Assembly: GCF_036884655.1 (NCBI RefSeq) | Contig: NC_088348.1 | Location: 22,805,501 to 22,869,500 of the forward strand | Reading direction: 5' to 3' | Length of the DNA: 64,000 nt | From: Musa acuminata AAA Group | Lineage: Eukaryota; Streptophyta; Magnoliopsida; Zingiberales; Musaceae | Shown: positions 11,567-21,615 of the stretch, piece by piece | Layout of the letters: each line of letters starts with the position of its first letter | How positions within the stretch are numbered: position 1 is the stretch's first letter | Program-made: the position numbers and the translations under genes | Notes under the pieces: generated by a model | The model's database searches: none | What the model was told of the DNA's origin: nothing | Seen by the model: the letters and a program-made list of their open reading frames with translations, nothing else

Positions 11567-13053
11567 TGCTAGTCATAGGTGCCCAGCAAGCCAATCACGT
11601 GAGTGATGGTACGTGTGACTTGATACAGAATCTTTTTGCTTATTATATTTTGGCGTATATCACTTTATAACTATTGCATAAATGCATACATATATTGTGA
11701 TGTCCTTGGATTTGTGCAATGGGAATCGGATCGTGAAGAGATCACGATAATGAGATCGATTCACCTTTAAACACATATCCTAAATAATCTCGGTCATAGG
11801 TTACTCGAGAGGGACATCATGCTAACCGGATAGACTGGTGTGTTGTATACCCGTCCATATGATGGATGCAGCTGGTCTCATAGCTGCTCGTGTAGGGACA
11901 CTAGGGGTACAGTACAGGTGCTCATTGGAGAATGAGTTCACTGATTGATCCGCTTACGGAATGCTGGATGGTTGATGATGCCTTATTGTCAGAGAGCGAT
12001 TCCGTAGTCCTAGTGGTGTATCTGGTCCTTAGACTTGAGACACCAAGGATGTCCTGTATGAGTGCTCCACTCTTTGATACCAGACTTATAGGTTTGGCTG
12101 TCCCAGATCTAGTACAACTGGTCATTGGGAGTGGTAGTCGACCTTACGAGGGCTATTTAGTGTCGATAGAGGATCATCCACTCTCGGGAGAGGAATATCC
12201 CATGTGTTCTTGCTCAGACAAATCCCTGGCTAGGGTCATTCGGGTTGAGAGAGAAAGAGTTCTCCGGGAGAATCCGATTATAGCGAGACTCGAGTAGAAA
12301 CCGTATGGGTCTGACAACACCATCCTCGATATACGGTCTCTGGGATATTAGATGGATGAGGGATTATAGGTATACGGTAACTGAGGACAGACAGGTCCAA
12401 TGGATTGGATTCCCCTGTATCGTCTGGGGACTACGGCGTAGTGGCCTAGCACTTCCGTAGTCGATGAGTCAAGTGAATTATTACAGAGATAATAATTCAT
12501 TGAGTTAGAAGGAGTTCTGACAGTTTTGACTCACGGCCAGCTCGATATTGGGCCTAGAGGGTCACACACATATGGTAGGCATTGCGATGAGTAGAGGTTC
12601 GGATATGAGATATCCGACGGAGCCCTTGTCTTATTGGATGCAGATCCAATACCCACTAGGGGAGGACCCATTAGGGTTTGACAAGGGACCACTATAAATA
12701 GGAGGGATTCAGAGCCTCATTGGCTAGAGCCTTTGCTTGCCTTTCCTATTCTCCTCTTCCTCTCCACCTCAGAGCAGGCCTGGCGTCTTGAGGAGCGTCG
12801 TCGCAACCCTGCTGTGTGGATCACCGCTAGAGAGGAGGACGCTTGACCTCCTTCACCCTCTCCTAATGATCTGCAAGGAAACAAGGATATACGATCTCCC
12901 TAGGTAACACAATCTACTCTATACGCAGTTTTATGATTCACGGATTTTTCGCACCAATCTTCGCACGACGACGAACATCTTTTTGGGAATCGGGGATTTT
13001 GTTTTCTTGTTCTTCCGCTGCGCATATGATGTCGCCCCCAAGATTTCCCAACA
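11567..13053 (+). repeat. 3' LTR of inner family A element
   Basis: TGCTAGTC...CCCAACA, 1487 bp, followed directly by AGAAC and the resumed integrase of the outer copy. It lacks about 7 bp near 12187 that the other family A LTRs have. Confidence 0.94.
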
Positions 13054-13058
13054 AGAAC

Positions 13059-15290
13059 TAGACTGGAAAGAGTATCAAAACTCTTCGATCAGATCGAGGA
13101 GGTGAGTACTTAAGTACAGAGTTTACTCAGTTCCTTAAGGACCATGTGATATTATCCCAATGGACACCTCCTTATACACCTCAGCTCAATGGTATCTCTG
13201 AAAGGAGAAATCGTACGATATTAGATATGGTACGGTCCATGATGAGTTTCGCTGACCTACCCATCTCATTCTGGGGATATGCCCTAGAAACCGCAGCTTA
13301 CCTTCTGAACAGAGTTCCAACTAAGTCGGTAGTGTCTACACCATATGAGATATGGAAAGGGAAGAAGCCTGATCTTAAGGTTGTTAAGATTTGGGGCTGC
13401 CCTGCCCATGTTAAAAGAAACAACCCCGATAAGTTAGAATCAAGGACAAAGCGATACAAATTTGTGGGATACCCCAAGGAAACTTGTGGGTATTATTTCT
13501 ATCATCTCGAGGACCAAAAGGTCTTTGTAGCTAAGAGAGCAGTTCTTTGAGAAGGAACACATTCTTGGCAGAGATAGTGGGAGAATAATAGAGTTGAGCG
13601 AGGTTAGAGAACCAAACTCAAACACCACTCTACAGCCCGAGTCTGTTCAGGTACCTAATACACAAGTTTCAACTGTACGCAGGTCTGATAGAGTATCTCA
13701 TCCTCCTAAGAGATATGTGGGACATATTAGAGGAGAGGATGTAGAGGATATTGATCCTCAGACCTACGAGGAGGCTATTATGAGTATAGACTCCGGGAAG
13801 TGGCAAGAAGCCATGAATTCTGAGATGGATTCTATGTACTCCAATAAGGTTTGGAACCTAGTTGAAGCGCCCGAAGGTATTGTACCCATCGGTTGTAAGT
13901 GGATCTTTAAGAAAAAGATCGGAATAGATGGAAAGGTAGAGACCTATAAAGCAAGGCTAGTGGCTAAGGGGTATCGTCAAAGGCAAGGTGTTGACTACAA
14001 CGAAACCTTCTCACCCGTAGCAATGCTAAAATCCATCAGAATTCTATTGGCTATTGCAGCACACTATGATTATGAGATCTAGCAGATGGATGTGAAAACC
14101 GCATTCCTCATTGCGAACCTCGAGGAGGAGGTGTATATGATGCAACCTGAGGGATTCGTGTCCAAGAACTGCTCAGATAAGGTGTGTAGGTTGCTTAGGT
14201 CCATTTATGGACTAAAGCAAGCTTCCCGAAGTTGGAACATAAGATTTGATAAGGCAATCGGATCTTATGACTTCGTTAAGAACGAAGATGAGCCTTGGTG
14301 TTATATGTGGATGACATCCTCATCATTGGGAATGGCGTAGGAATGCTATCCACAGTAAAGGCTTTGTTATCTAGACACTTCTCCATGAAGGACTTAGGGG
14401 AAGCATCCTATATCTTGGGGATTAGAATCTATAGAGATAGATCCAAGAGGATGCTTGGCTTGTCCCAGTCCAAGTACATAGAAACCATTGTCAAAAGGTT
14501 TGGCATGGAAAATTCCAAGAGATGTCTCATATCGATGAGACATGGGATATCGCTTTCTACGAGTATGTCCCCAAAGACTCCAAAAGAAAGGGCGAACATG
14601 AATATGATACCTTATGCCTCAGCAATAGGGTCTATCATATATGCCATGCTATGTACTAGGCCTGATATAGCGCATGCTCCGAGTGTCACGAGCAGGTATC
14701 AGGCGGATCCCTGCTTGGAGCACTGGAAAGCAGTAAAGGGTATCCTTAAGTACTTGAGAAGGACTAAGGATCTTTTACTAGTATATGGAGGTAATAGCCT
14801 TAAGGTTGAAGGCTACACTGACTCAAGTTTTCAGTCTGATGTCGATGATAGCAATTCGAATTCAGGGTATGTGTACACCTTGAATGGAGGAGCTGTGTGC
14901 TGGAAGAGTTCCAAGCAAGATACCACTGCTGACTCGACTACAGAGGCGGAGTACATTGCTGCATCAGATGCAGCAAAGGAGGGAGTCTGGGTGAAGAAGT
15001 TCATCACAGATTTGGGAGTCGTGCCGGGTAGCGAGGAGCCGATCTCCCTATATTGCGACAACAACGGGGCGATTGCTCAAGCAAAGGAACCTATGTCTCA
15101 TAAAAAATCTAAGTATGTTTTTAGGAGGTTCCACCTTATCAGAGAGATCGTAACCCGAGGAGATGTAGCCGTGGAAAGAGTTTCATCCGAAGATAACATT
15201 GCAGATCCACTGACAAAGCCGTTGTCTCAGATTGTCTTTGAGCGTCACAGGGGTCTGATGGGGATCAGACACATAGGTGATTGGCTTTAG
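13059..15290 (+). pseudogene. Integrase core to RNase H of outer family A copia element (broken)
   Basis: This continues the polyprotein from 4610: integrase with KTLRSDRGGEYL and WTPPYTPQLNG near 13165, then the integrase C-terminus with the FWGYALETAAYLLNR block, RT from about 13800 ([11 protein letters not shown] near 13950, LYVDDILIIGN near 14297), and RNase H (YTDSSFQSD near 14814, DSTTEAEYIAASD near 14930) to a stop at 15288-15290. Breaks are a stop or shift near 13549, TAG at 14080-14082, and a 40-bp deletion at about 14297 relative to the inner copy, which shifts the frame. The last 331 codons from 14295 are open, so RNase H is better kept here than in the inner copy. Confidence 0.92.
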
Positions 15291-15304
15291 GTCAAGTGGG
15301 AGAT

Positions 15305-16802
15305 TGCTAGTCATAGGTGCCCAGCAAGCCAATCACGTGAGTGATGGCACGTGTGACTTGATACAGAATCTTTTTGCTTATTATATTTTGGCGTATATCA
15401 CTTTATAACTATTGCATAAATGCATACATATATTGTGATGTCCTTGGATTTGTGCAATGAGAATCAGATCGTGATGAGATCACGATAATGAGATCGATTC
15501 ACCTTTAAACACATATCCTAAATAATCTCGGTCATAGGTTACTCGAGAGGGACATCGTGATAACCGGATAGACTAGTGTGCTGTATACCCGTCCATATGA
15601 TGGATGTAGCTGGTCTCATAGTTGCTCGTGTAGGGACACTAGGGATACAGTACAGGTGCTCATTGGAGATTGAGTTCACTGATTGATCCGCTTACGGAAT
15701 GCTGGATGGTTGATGATGCCTTATTGTTAGACAGCGATTCCGTAGTCCTAGTGGTGTATCTGGTCCTTAGACTTGAGACACCAAGGATGTCCTGTATGAA
15801 TGCTCCACTCTTTGATACCAGACTTATAGGTTTAGCTGTCCCAGATCTAGTACAGCTGGTCATTGGGAGTGGTAGCCGACCTTACGAGGGCTATTGAGTG
15901 TCGATAGAGGATCATCCACTCTCGGCGTCATGAGAGGAATATCCCATGTGTTCTTGCTCAGACAAATCTCTGGCTAGGGTCATTCGGGTTGAGAGCGAAA
16001 GAGTTCTCCGGGAGAATCCGATTAGAGCGAGACTCGAGTAGAAACCGTATGAGTCTGACAACACCATGCTCGATATACGGTCTCTAGGATATTAGATGGA
16101 TGAGAGATTATAGGTACACGGTAATTGAGGACAAACAGGTCCAATGGATTGGATTCCCCTGTATCGTCTGGGGACTACGGCGTAGTGGCCTAGTACGTCC
16201 GTAGTCAATGAGTCGAGTGAATTATTACAGAGATAATAATTTACTGAGTTAGAAGGAGTTCTAATAGATATGACTTACGGCCAGCTCGATATTGGGCCTA
16301 GAGGGTCACACACATATGGTAGGCATTGCGATGAGTAGAGGTTCAGATATGAGATATCCGATGGAGCCCTTGTCTTATTGGATGCAGATCCAATACCCAC
16401 TAGGGGAGGACCCATTAGGGTTTGACAGGGGACCTCTATAAATAGGAGGGATTCAGAGCCTCATAGGCTAGAGAGCTTTTGCTTGCCTTTCCTATTCTCC
16501 TCTCCCTCTCCACCTCAGAGCAGGCCTGGAGTTTTGAGGAGCGTCGTCGCAACCCTGCTGTGTGGATCACCGCTAGAGAGGAGGATGCTTGACCTCCTTC
16601 ACCCTCTCCTAAGGATCTGCAAGGAAACAGAGATATACGATCTCCCTAGGTAACACAATCTACTCTATATGCAGTTTCATGTTTCGCGGATTTTTGCGTA
16701 CCAATCTTCGCACGACGACGAACATCTTTTTGGGAATCGGGGATTTTGTTTTTCTTGTTCTTCCGCTGCGCATGTGATGTCGCCCCCAGGATTTTCCCAA
16801 CA
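15305..16802 (+). repeat. 3' LTR of outer family A element
   Basis: TGCTAGTC...CCCAACA, 1498 bp, preceded by AAGTGGGAGAT (polypurine tract 15293-15304). The next base starts gypsy sequence. If a target duplication exists its right copy is CCACT (16803-16807). The left copy is outside the window. Confidence 0.94.
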
Positions 16803-17717
16803 CCACTTACTTCCTTACTGGAAAAAGATGTCTTCCAACGGTTGGACAGAGCCTCCGTTGCTTTCGACAAACTTAAGGTAGCCATGACGACGACGCCGGT
16901 GCTAACACTACCAGATTTCAACCGACCCTTCATTATTGAGGCCGACACATTTGGAGTCAGAATTGGAGTAATTCTCATGCAAGATGGTCGACCACTCGCA
17001 TATACTAGCAAGGCATTATCTCCCTCCTATCAAAATAAGTCAACATATGATAAGGAGATGCTCGCCATTGTGCGCGCAGCAACGCGGTGGAGACCCTACT
17101 TAATTGGTCGACGATTTCAAATTAAAACCGACCAAAAAAGCCTTAAGTACTTTTTGGAGCGATATATATCATCCCCTGAGCAGCAAAAATGGGTAACAAA
17201 ACTTCTTAGATTTGATTATGAAATAACTTATAAAAAGGGGAAAGAGAATGTTCTTGCAGATGCGCTTTCGCAGCTACCCGAGCAAGCTGAAGTTTCAGCC
17301 GTTTCACTTCCGACCAGCGACTTCCGTAAGGATATTAAGGGATGCATTATGCTTTTGACAAATTCTACTTGCATCTTCACAAGAAGATTTTGGACAAAGT
17401 TATTCCATATGCAGGGTATTAAATTGAAAAGGAGTATGACATATCACCCACAAACCGATGGTCAGACGAAAGTTGTAAATAGGTGCTTGGAGATAGCCCA
17501 AAGCCACCCACCAAATATGACTACGCAAGGAGAACTCCAGACCCAACCAAGTGCTATTATTGATCGATGGATTATGACTCAACGATGACGACCCACTACT
17601 GAAGTGCTAATACAGTGGGCGAACCTATTATCAAAAGATGCCACTTGGGAGAACTATGACGACTTGAAGATCAAATTCCGAGAATTCATTAATCGTCAGC
17701 CTCGAGGACAAGGCTGA
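16803..17717 (+). pseudogene. Ty3/gypsy pol remnant: RT end, RNase H, deleted integrase, C-terminal tail
   Basis: RNase H of the gypsy type is clear: FNRPFIIEADTFG, ILMQDGRPLAYTSKAL, a YDKEMLAIV block, FQIKTDQKSLKYF and VLADALSQLPE, covering about 16905-17290. Soon after, the frame jumps to the end of the integrase core (TYHPQTDGQTKVVNRCLE near 17440), so most of the integrase is deleted. A stop at 17586 is followed in frame by VLIQWANLLSKDATWENYDD and a stop at 17717. This resembles the C-terminal chromodomain-like tail of plant gypsy polyproteins. The order RNase H then integrase confirms Ty3/gypsy and not copia. Confidence 0.88.
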
Positions 17718-17720
17718 TTT

Positions 17721-17732
17721 GAAGAGGGCGGG
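17721..17732 (+). other. Polypurine tract of the gypsy element
   Basis: GAAGAGGGCGGG stands two bases before the LTR start TGTTAGGACTC. Confidence 0.82.
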
Positions 17733-17734
17733 TC

Positions 17735-18161
17735 TGTTAGGACTCTAGCTATGAGAGTCCTAATTGAGAGGGACATTCATGTAAAACCTACCTAAGCCGA
17801 CCCCTATTAAAGAGGTAAAGAGGCCGGCTAGGGTTAGGAGGTTGTTTCTTAGAGAAGAATTAGGAGTTGTAAAGGAATAGGAGTCTTAAGAATTAGGAGT
17901 TGTAAAGGAATATGAGTCGTAAGTAGGAGTCCTATTAGGAGTTGGTTAGAAGTATGAGTCTTGAGTAGGAGTCCTATTAGGAGTTAGGGTTTAGAAGCCC
18001 TATAAATAGTCATGTATTCCTCATCTTTTCATAAACAATAGATGAATCTTTTATGCAGCCTTTGAGCAGCAACTTGGAGGGAGGGAACCCTATAGAGTTC
18101 CAAGGAGGTCGATCCCCTAAAGAGATCAACCCTAAGTTTAGAATCAGCAAGGGTTCTAACA
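17735..18161 (+). repeat. 3' LTR of Ty3/gypsy element
   Basis: 427 bp, TGTTAG...CTAACA with perfect 6-bp inverted ends. Inside are short direct repeats around GGAGTTGTAAAGGAATA and GTAGGAGTCCTATTAGGAG, and a TATAAATAG box at 18001-18009. Only one copy is in the window. Confidence 0.88.
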
Positions 18162-18708
18162 AACTCTTTCTTCTCAACTCCTCATCCAACAAACTGCTTG
18201 TTATTTGACTCATAGTGACAACACCATCTGACGCAGAATTACTGAGGGAAACCACCAGTGTCTCCCAACTTTCTGGTAATGAACTGAGAAATAACAATGC
18301 CTGCAACTCATCATCAAGAGATATTTTCATAGAGGATAACTGGTTAGTAATACTTTGTATTTCATTCAAATGTTCAGCAATAGAAGCACCCTCTCTATAT
18401 TTTAAGTTCACAAGTTTTCTGATAAAAAAAGCTTTGTTGTCAGTTGTTTTTCCTACATAGAGACTTTCCAACTTTTTCCAAAGAGAATATACAGAAATTT
18501 CAATAGAAACATGGTTGAAGATACTATCATCAAGCCACTATCGAATAAATCCAATTGTTTTTCGATCTAACCTCTTCCACTCATCATCTGTCATAGTTAT
18601 GGGTTTTGCACTATCCCCCTGCAAAGGTCCATACAAATCTTTGCAATACAAGAGATCTTCCATTCTTGGTTTCCATATCATTCAATTGTTTCCATTTAAA
18701 CTAATCAT
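18162..18708 (-). pseudogene. copia gag fragment, truncated by gypsy insertion
   Basis: From ATG at 18708 the frame gives MISLNGNN, a stop, then MIWKPRMEDLLYCKDLYGPL, and later LWKKLESLYVGKTTDNKAF, the EHLNEIQSITNQLSSM block and LLFLSSLPESWE. These are hallmarks of plant copia gag (UBN2 type). There is another in-frame stop near 18540. The frame is cut at 18162 after DEELRRKSL. It encodes the RNA-binding structural protein of the element and is not functional now. Confidence 0.88.
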
Positions 18709-18767
18709 GCAAGAAACATTACTGGCCTCTATGTTCAAATACAAAATTTAAATCACCAAAACCCCTT

Positions 18768-18779
18768 GCTCTGATACCA
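18768..18779 (-). other. Primer binding site of the minus-strand copia element
   Basis: The minus strand reads TGGTATCAGAGC, two bases after the LTR end. It fixes the element orientation and the 5' LTR border. Confidence 0.88.
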
Positions 18780-18781
18780 GT

Positions 18782-19394
18782 TGTTGAGGATATAAACAGG
18801 AATAACCTTCCTTTGTATATGAACAAATACTAGAAGGCCATGATATGCAGTGGAATTAAATGAAATCATAATCAAATAGAACACCAAGATATACGTGGAA
18901 AATCCCTCCAATGTGAAGGGTAAAAACCACGGGGCAAACTAGAGATAATCCACTATGAGAATAATGAATATACAAATCTCAATCTCTTGCCCTAAACCCT
19001 AGCAATAATCACAAGAGAATAACTGGGATACAAGGATCATGTCACTGCCTACAATATCTAAAACCTCCCCAAGTAATCACAGCAAAAGTCTACTGCAGAT
19101 TTGATCTAACCTGAGATGAGAACACTGCTAGATGATTGAGAACAGCCTCTTTGCATTGTCCTTGTCTTCTTCCCTTTCTTTCTCTTCATTTTTTGTCTTG
19201 TTTTCCTCTTTTTCTTTGAAATCCCGTGGCTAGATTTTTTTCTCCCATGTTGCTGTCCTATTTATGCCTTTTTCTGCCTCCAAAACATAGCCACCACACC
19301 CCCCCTAATGTTAATTAGGATTAGATTAAGATAGGGTGAGCTGTGGACTGTCCAAGCCCACTATAAGCTGAATTTGTGGGTCGCCAGCTCAACA
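18782..19394 (-). repeat. 5' LTR of the minus-strand copia element
   Basis: 613 bp bounded by TGTTGAG...CTCAACA, perfect 7-bp inverted ends. The primer site lies directly inside. Confidence 0.87.
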
Positions 19395-20140
19395 CATTCA
19401 GCGAGACAAAAGTCAAAAACAACAACGAGACACTGCTGCACTGCACTTAAAAGGAAGCCTAGCCACTGATGATCCTGCAGATGCAAGTTTAACCAAACAT
19501 ATGAAAATTTACAATAAGTTTTGAAGAATTAAATTTTTTCCATCTGTTAGTAGTCGAAATACTCCGAAGAAGCTTCCGTCCAAGCTATTATCCATTGTTG
19601 CAAATCCAACCATCCAACTTTAAAAAAGAGAAGCAATTCCGACCGGTAGAAAATACTTACATATCAATGAAAAAAATAATATTTTAAAAACAAAAAGAAA
19701 AGACTATAATCTGATTGCTATGAGAATAACAAAAAAAAGTATGTCCTATAACCTGAAGATATTCCATACAAGGAGGTGAATCTTGCTTTCACGGCATAGC
19801 AAAAAGATATAAGGAGTCCAAACATTTGGAGAAGATTAATCTCCGTTGAGAAAACTGAACTCCTTATTTCTAGTTGATACTTTCAGATTAAACAGAATTT
19901 CATGAGAAATTTAGCAACTAACATATGCAATAACATGGCAGCAATAGTGCACTAATAACTACAACATGGTGGAACTTTTGCTCATCATGTAGCCATTGTT
20001 ACGAATCTAAAAGCTACAATATGGTAGAAACAAGGAGCAACGACGATCGAGCTCGTCCAGTGCGACGACGACGAGCGATGTAGGAGAGGCAGTGGTCGAG
20101 AGGTGCAGGAGCAGCAACGATCGAGAGCACAGGTCGAGAG
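19395..20140. other. Non-coding stretch without recognisable features
   Basis: About 750 bp of AT-rich sequence right of the outermost element. No open frame, structural RNA or repeat boundary was recognised. It may be the original host flank of the nest. Confidence 0.5.
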
Positions 20141-20548
20141 TGTTGGCAAACCTTAGAGAGCATCACATGCGTAGAAGAAAATAAAAACAAAAATCGGCTC
20201 CCAAAAGAAAGACATTAGATCGCCGTGTGATGACCGGGAGCGAAAAACTTAAAACGACAAAAGCCGCATCATGTGGTTGAGATGTTCCCACCTAAGAGAG
20301 ATCGTATATCCCCTAAATCGCAGATCTTAGTCTATGGATAAAGGAAATCTCGTAAACTTCTTTTTAGCGGTGATCCATATAGCGGATGTAAGCGACGACA
20401 CACCTCCTCACATAGCGGGTTCTCTCATCGCGATCGTACACCACCACGCAGTAGTAGACAAGAGAGGGGGTGGCCCTCTTTCTATCCTCTCGTACTAGGG
20501 AAGGGCTCATGGTTGAAAGAGAAATGAGGAGGAGATAGGAGGCCGATT
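20141..20548 (-). repeat. Degraded family A-like LTR fragment
   Basis: It starts TGTTGGC and contains GCATCACATGCGTAGAAG, GAGATCGTATATCCC and TAGCGGTGATCCATA, which match the reverse complement of the last part of the family A LTR. It is diverged and cut at about 20548. No internal element sequence adjoins it. Confidence 0.65.
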
Positions 20549-21234
20549 TGTAACACCCCACTCCTAGTCCCATATATACCATACATGTCGAACTAAGGTA
20601 GGATGTCATATTTCTTTCATTTACATTATTTTTACTATCGATATGAATGTAGTAGAAGGTATACAATCTTAAAATTTGAAACATGCAAATATCTAAGTCA
20701 AAACAACAAGACTTCCCTTGTACATAATAATTTTAACACTTGTATAAAATTATATATAATTTAACCAAACAGAAAAATCCACACATAACATATCCAAAAT
20801 TAACATAACATAACATATCAAAAATTTCTCTATACAAAATTTGAATGTGCTCACTTTCTTACCCATTCACTTGGGTGAGCAACTAATATCCTTATCTACA
20901 AAATAGGGTATATAATGAGTAATTTACTCATTAAGTATAAGCCTTCATAGTTTTAATCAGGTGGGCATGCATCATGTCATATATAGTATTTTAAAATGAT
21001 GGTATAAAATAATTAATCTTACACATTGCACGCGAACATAAGGATATAAAATTCTACTTTAAAAATAATTTGAAATGCTTATATGCACATATTCAAAATG
21101 TAGAAATCCATATCATTTTTCATCTTATATTGTAGTACATATGTGTATTCTTTACATTATATTAAATTTGTGCACAGGGAGAGAACTTTGTCTTCATGAA
21201 TTTATGTATCTTTCCGTGCACTCCCCCACCATAC
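20549..21234. other. AT-rich unassigned sequence with a TGTAACACCCC start
   Basis: TGTAACACCCC at 20549 resembles the LTR start of some plant gypsy elements, but I found no matching end, primer site or coding region. The non-autonomous element at 21235 is inserted into this sequence, which resumes at 25671-25745. Confidence 0.4.
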
Positions 21235-21615
21235 TGTCATGGACTTAGCTGGTTTTGCCCAAGTTATGCGGCACCCTTGCATGTCCGTCCGCAAAGGTCA
21301 GGCTCCCCGAAGCCTCCCATGTCCCTTAGGACTCACAAAAAAGAGAATGGGTTAGAGGAAACACCTCATTCGGGATCCACAAGCAAACATCTCCGAAAAA
21401 CACTTTATAGACAATGCAAATTACAAACAGACTTTACAAGCTCTGAACAGTTGCACAACAAAAGGGTAAAATGGTCCATTGTAGACCGAACTAAAATGGG
21501 ACTAATAAGCCTTCGGCAGTCCCTCTACATGCTAGTCAAAGTATGAACATACCAAAAGACACGGACATACATAAGCATTACATCCAACATCCTATTTAGA
21601 AGTTTGTCCGTGACA
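21235..21615 (-). repeat. 3' LTR of the LARD-like element
   Basis: TGTCATGGACTTAGC...GTCCGTGACA, 381 bp, nearly identical to the copy at 25290-25670. The reverse-complement polypurine tract TTCTCCCCCACTT follows at 21616. Confidence 0.9.

Larger units (their letters stand above)
4611..13053 (+). mobile_element. Inner family A Ty1/copia retrotransposon inserted in integrase of the outer copy
   Basis: A structurally complete element: 5' LTR 4611-5878, primer site 5880, leader, gag-pol remnant 7668-11550, polypurine tract, 3' LTR 11567-13053. Both ends are TG...CA and are flanked by AGAAC. The sequence is close to that of the outer copy all along. The 5' LTR is about 220 bp shorter than the 3' LTR because of one deletion. 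Stops and a frameshift make it non-coding. Confidence 0.95.
1..16802 (+). mobile_element. Outer family A Ty1/copia retrotransposon, interrupted by a copy of itself
   Basis: The domain order gag, protease, integrase, RT, RNase H is that of Ty1/copia. The 5' LTR is cut by the window edge (1-1073). The internal part runs 1074-4610 and resumes at 13054-15304. The 3' LTR is 15305-16802. The two internal halves join in sequence: integrase stops at 4610 and continues at 13059, with AGAAC present on both sides of the inserted element. The 3' LTR runs directly into Ty3/gypsy RT/RNase H sequence at 16803, so this element itself sits in a gypsy element. The coding region has several stops and one deletion, so the element is dead but can still be recognised along its whole length. 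Confidence 0.93.
16803..18161 (+). mobile_element. 3' end of a Ty3/gypsy retrotransposon carrying the family A nest
   Basis: Gypsy RT/RNase H coding sequence begins directly after the copia LTR and runs to a polypurine tract and a 427-bp 3' LTR. The upstream part of this element must lie left of the window, beyond the family A insertion. To the right, the LTR abuts a minus-strand copia gag in mid-frame, so this gypsy element was itself inserted into that gene. Confidence 0.88.
18162..19394 (-). mobile_element. 5' end of a minus-strand Ty1/copia element, outermost layer of the nest
   Basis: Read on the minus strand it has a 5' LTR (19394-18782), a primer site, and a gag that stops at 18162 where the gypsy LTR begins. 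The rest of the element should lie left of the window, beyond the whole nest. It belongs to a different copia family from family A. Confidence 0.88.
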
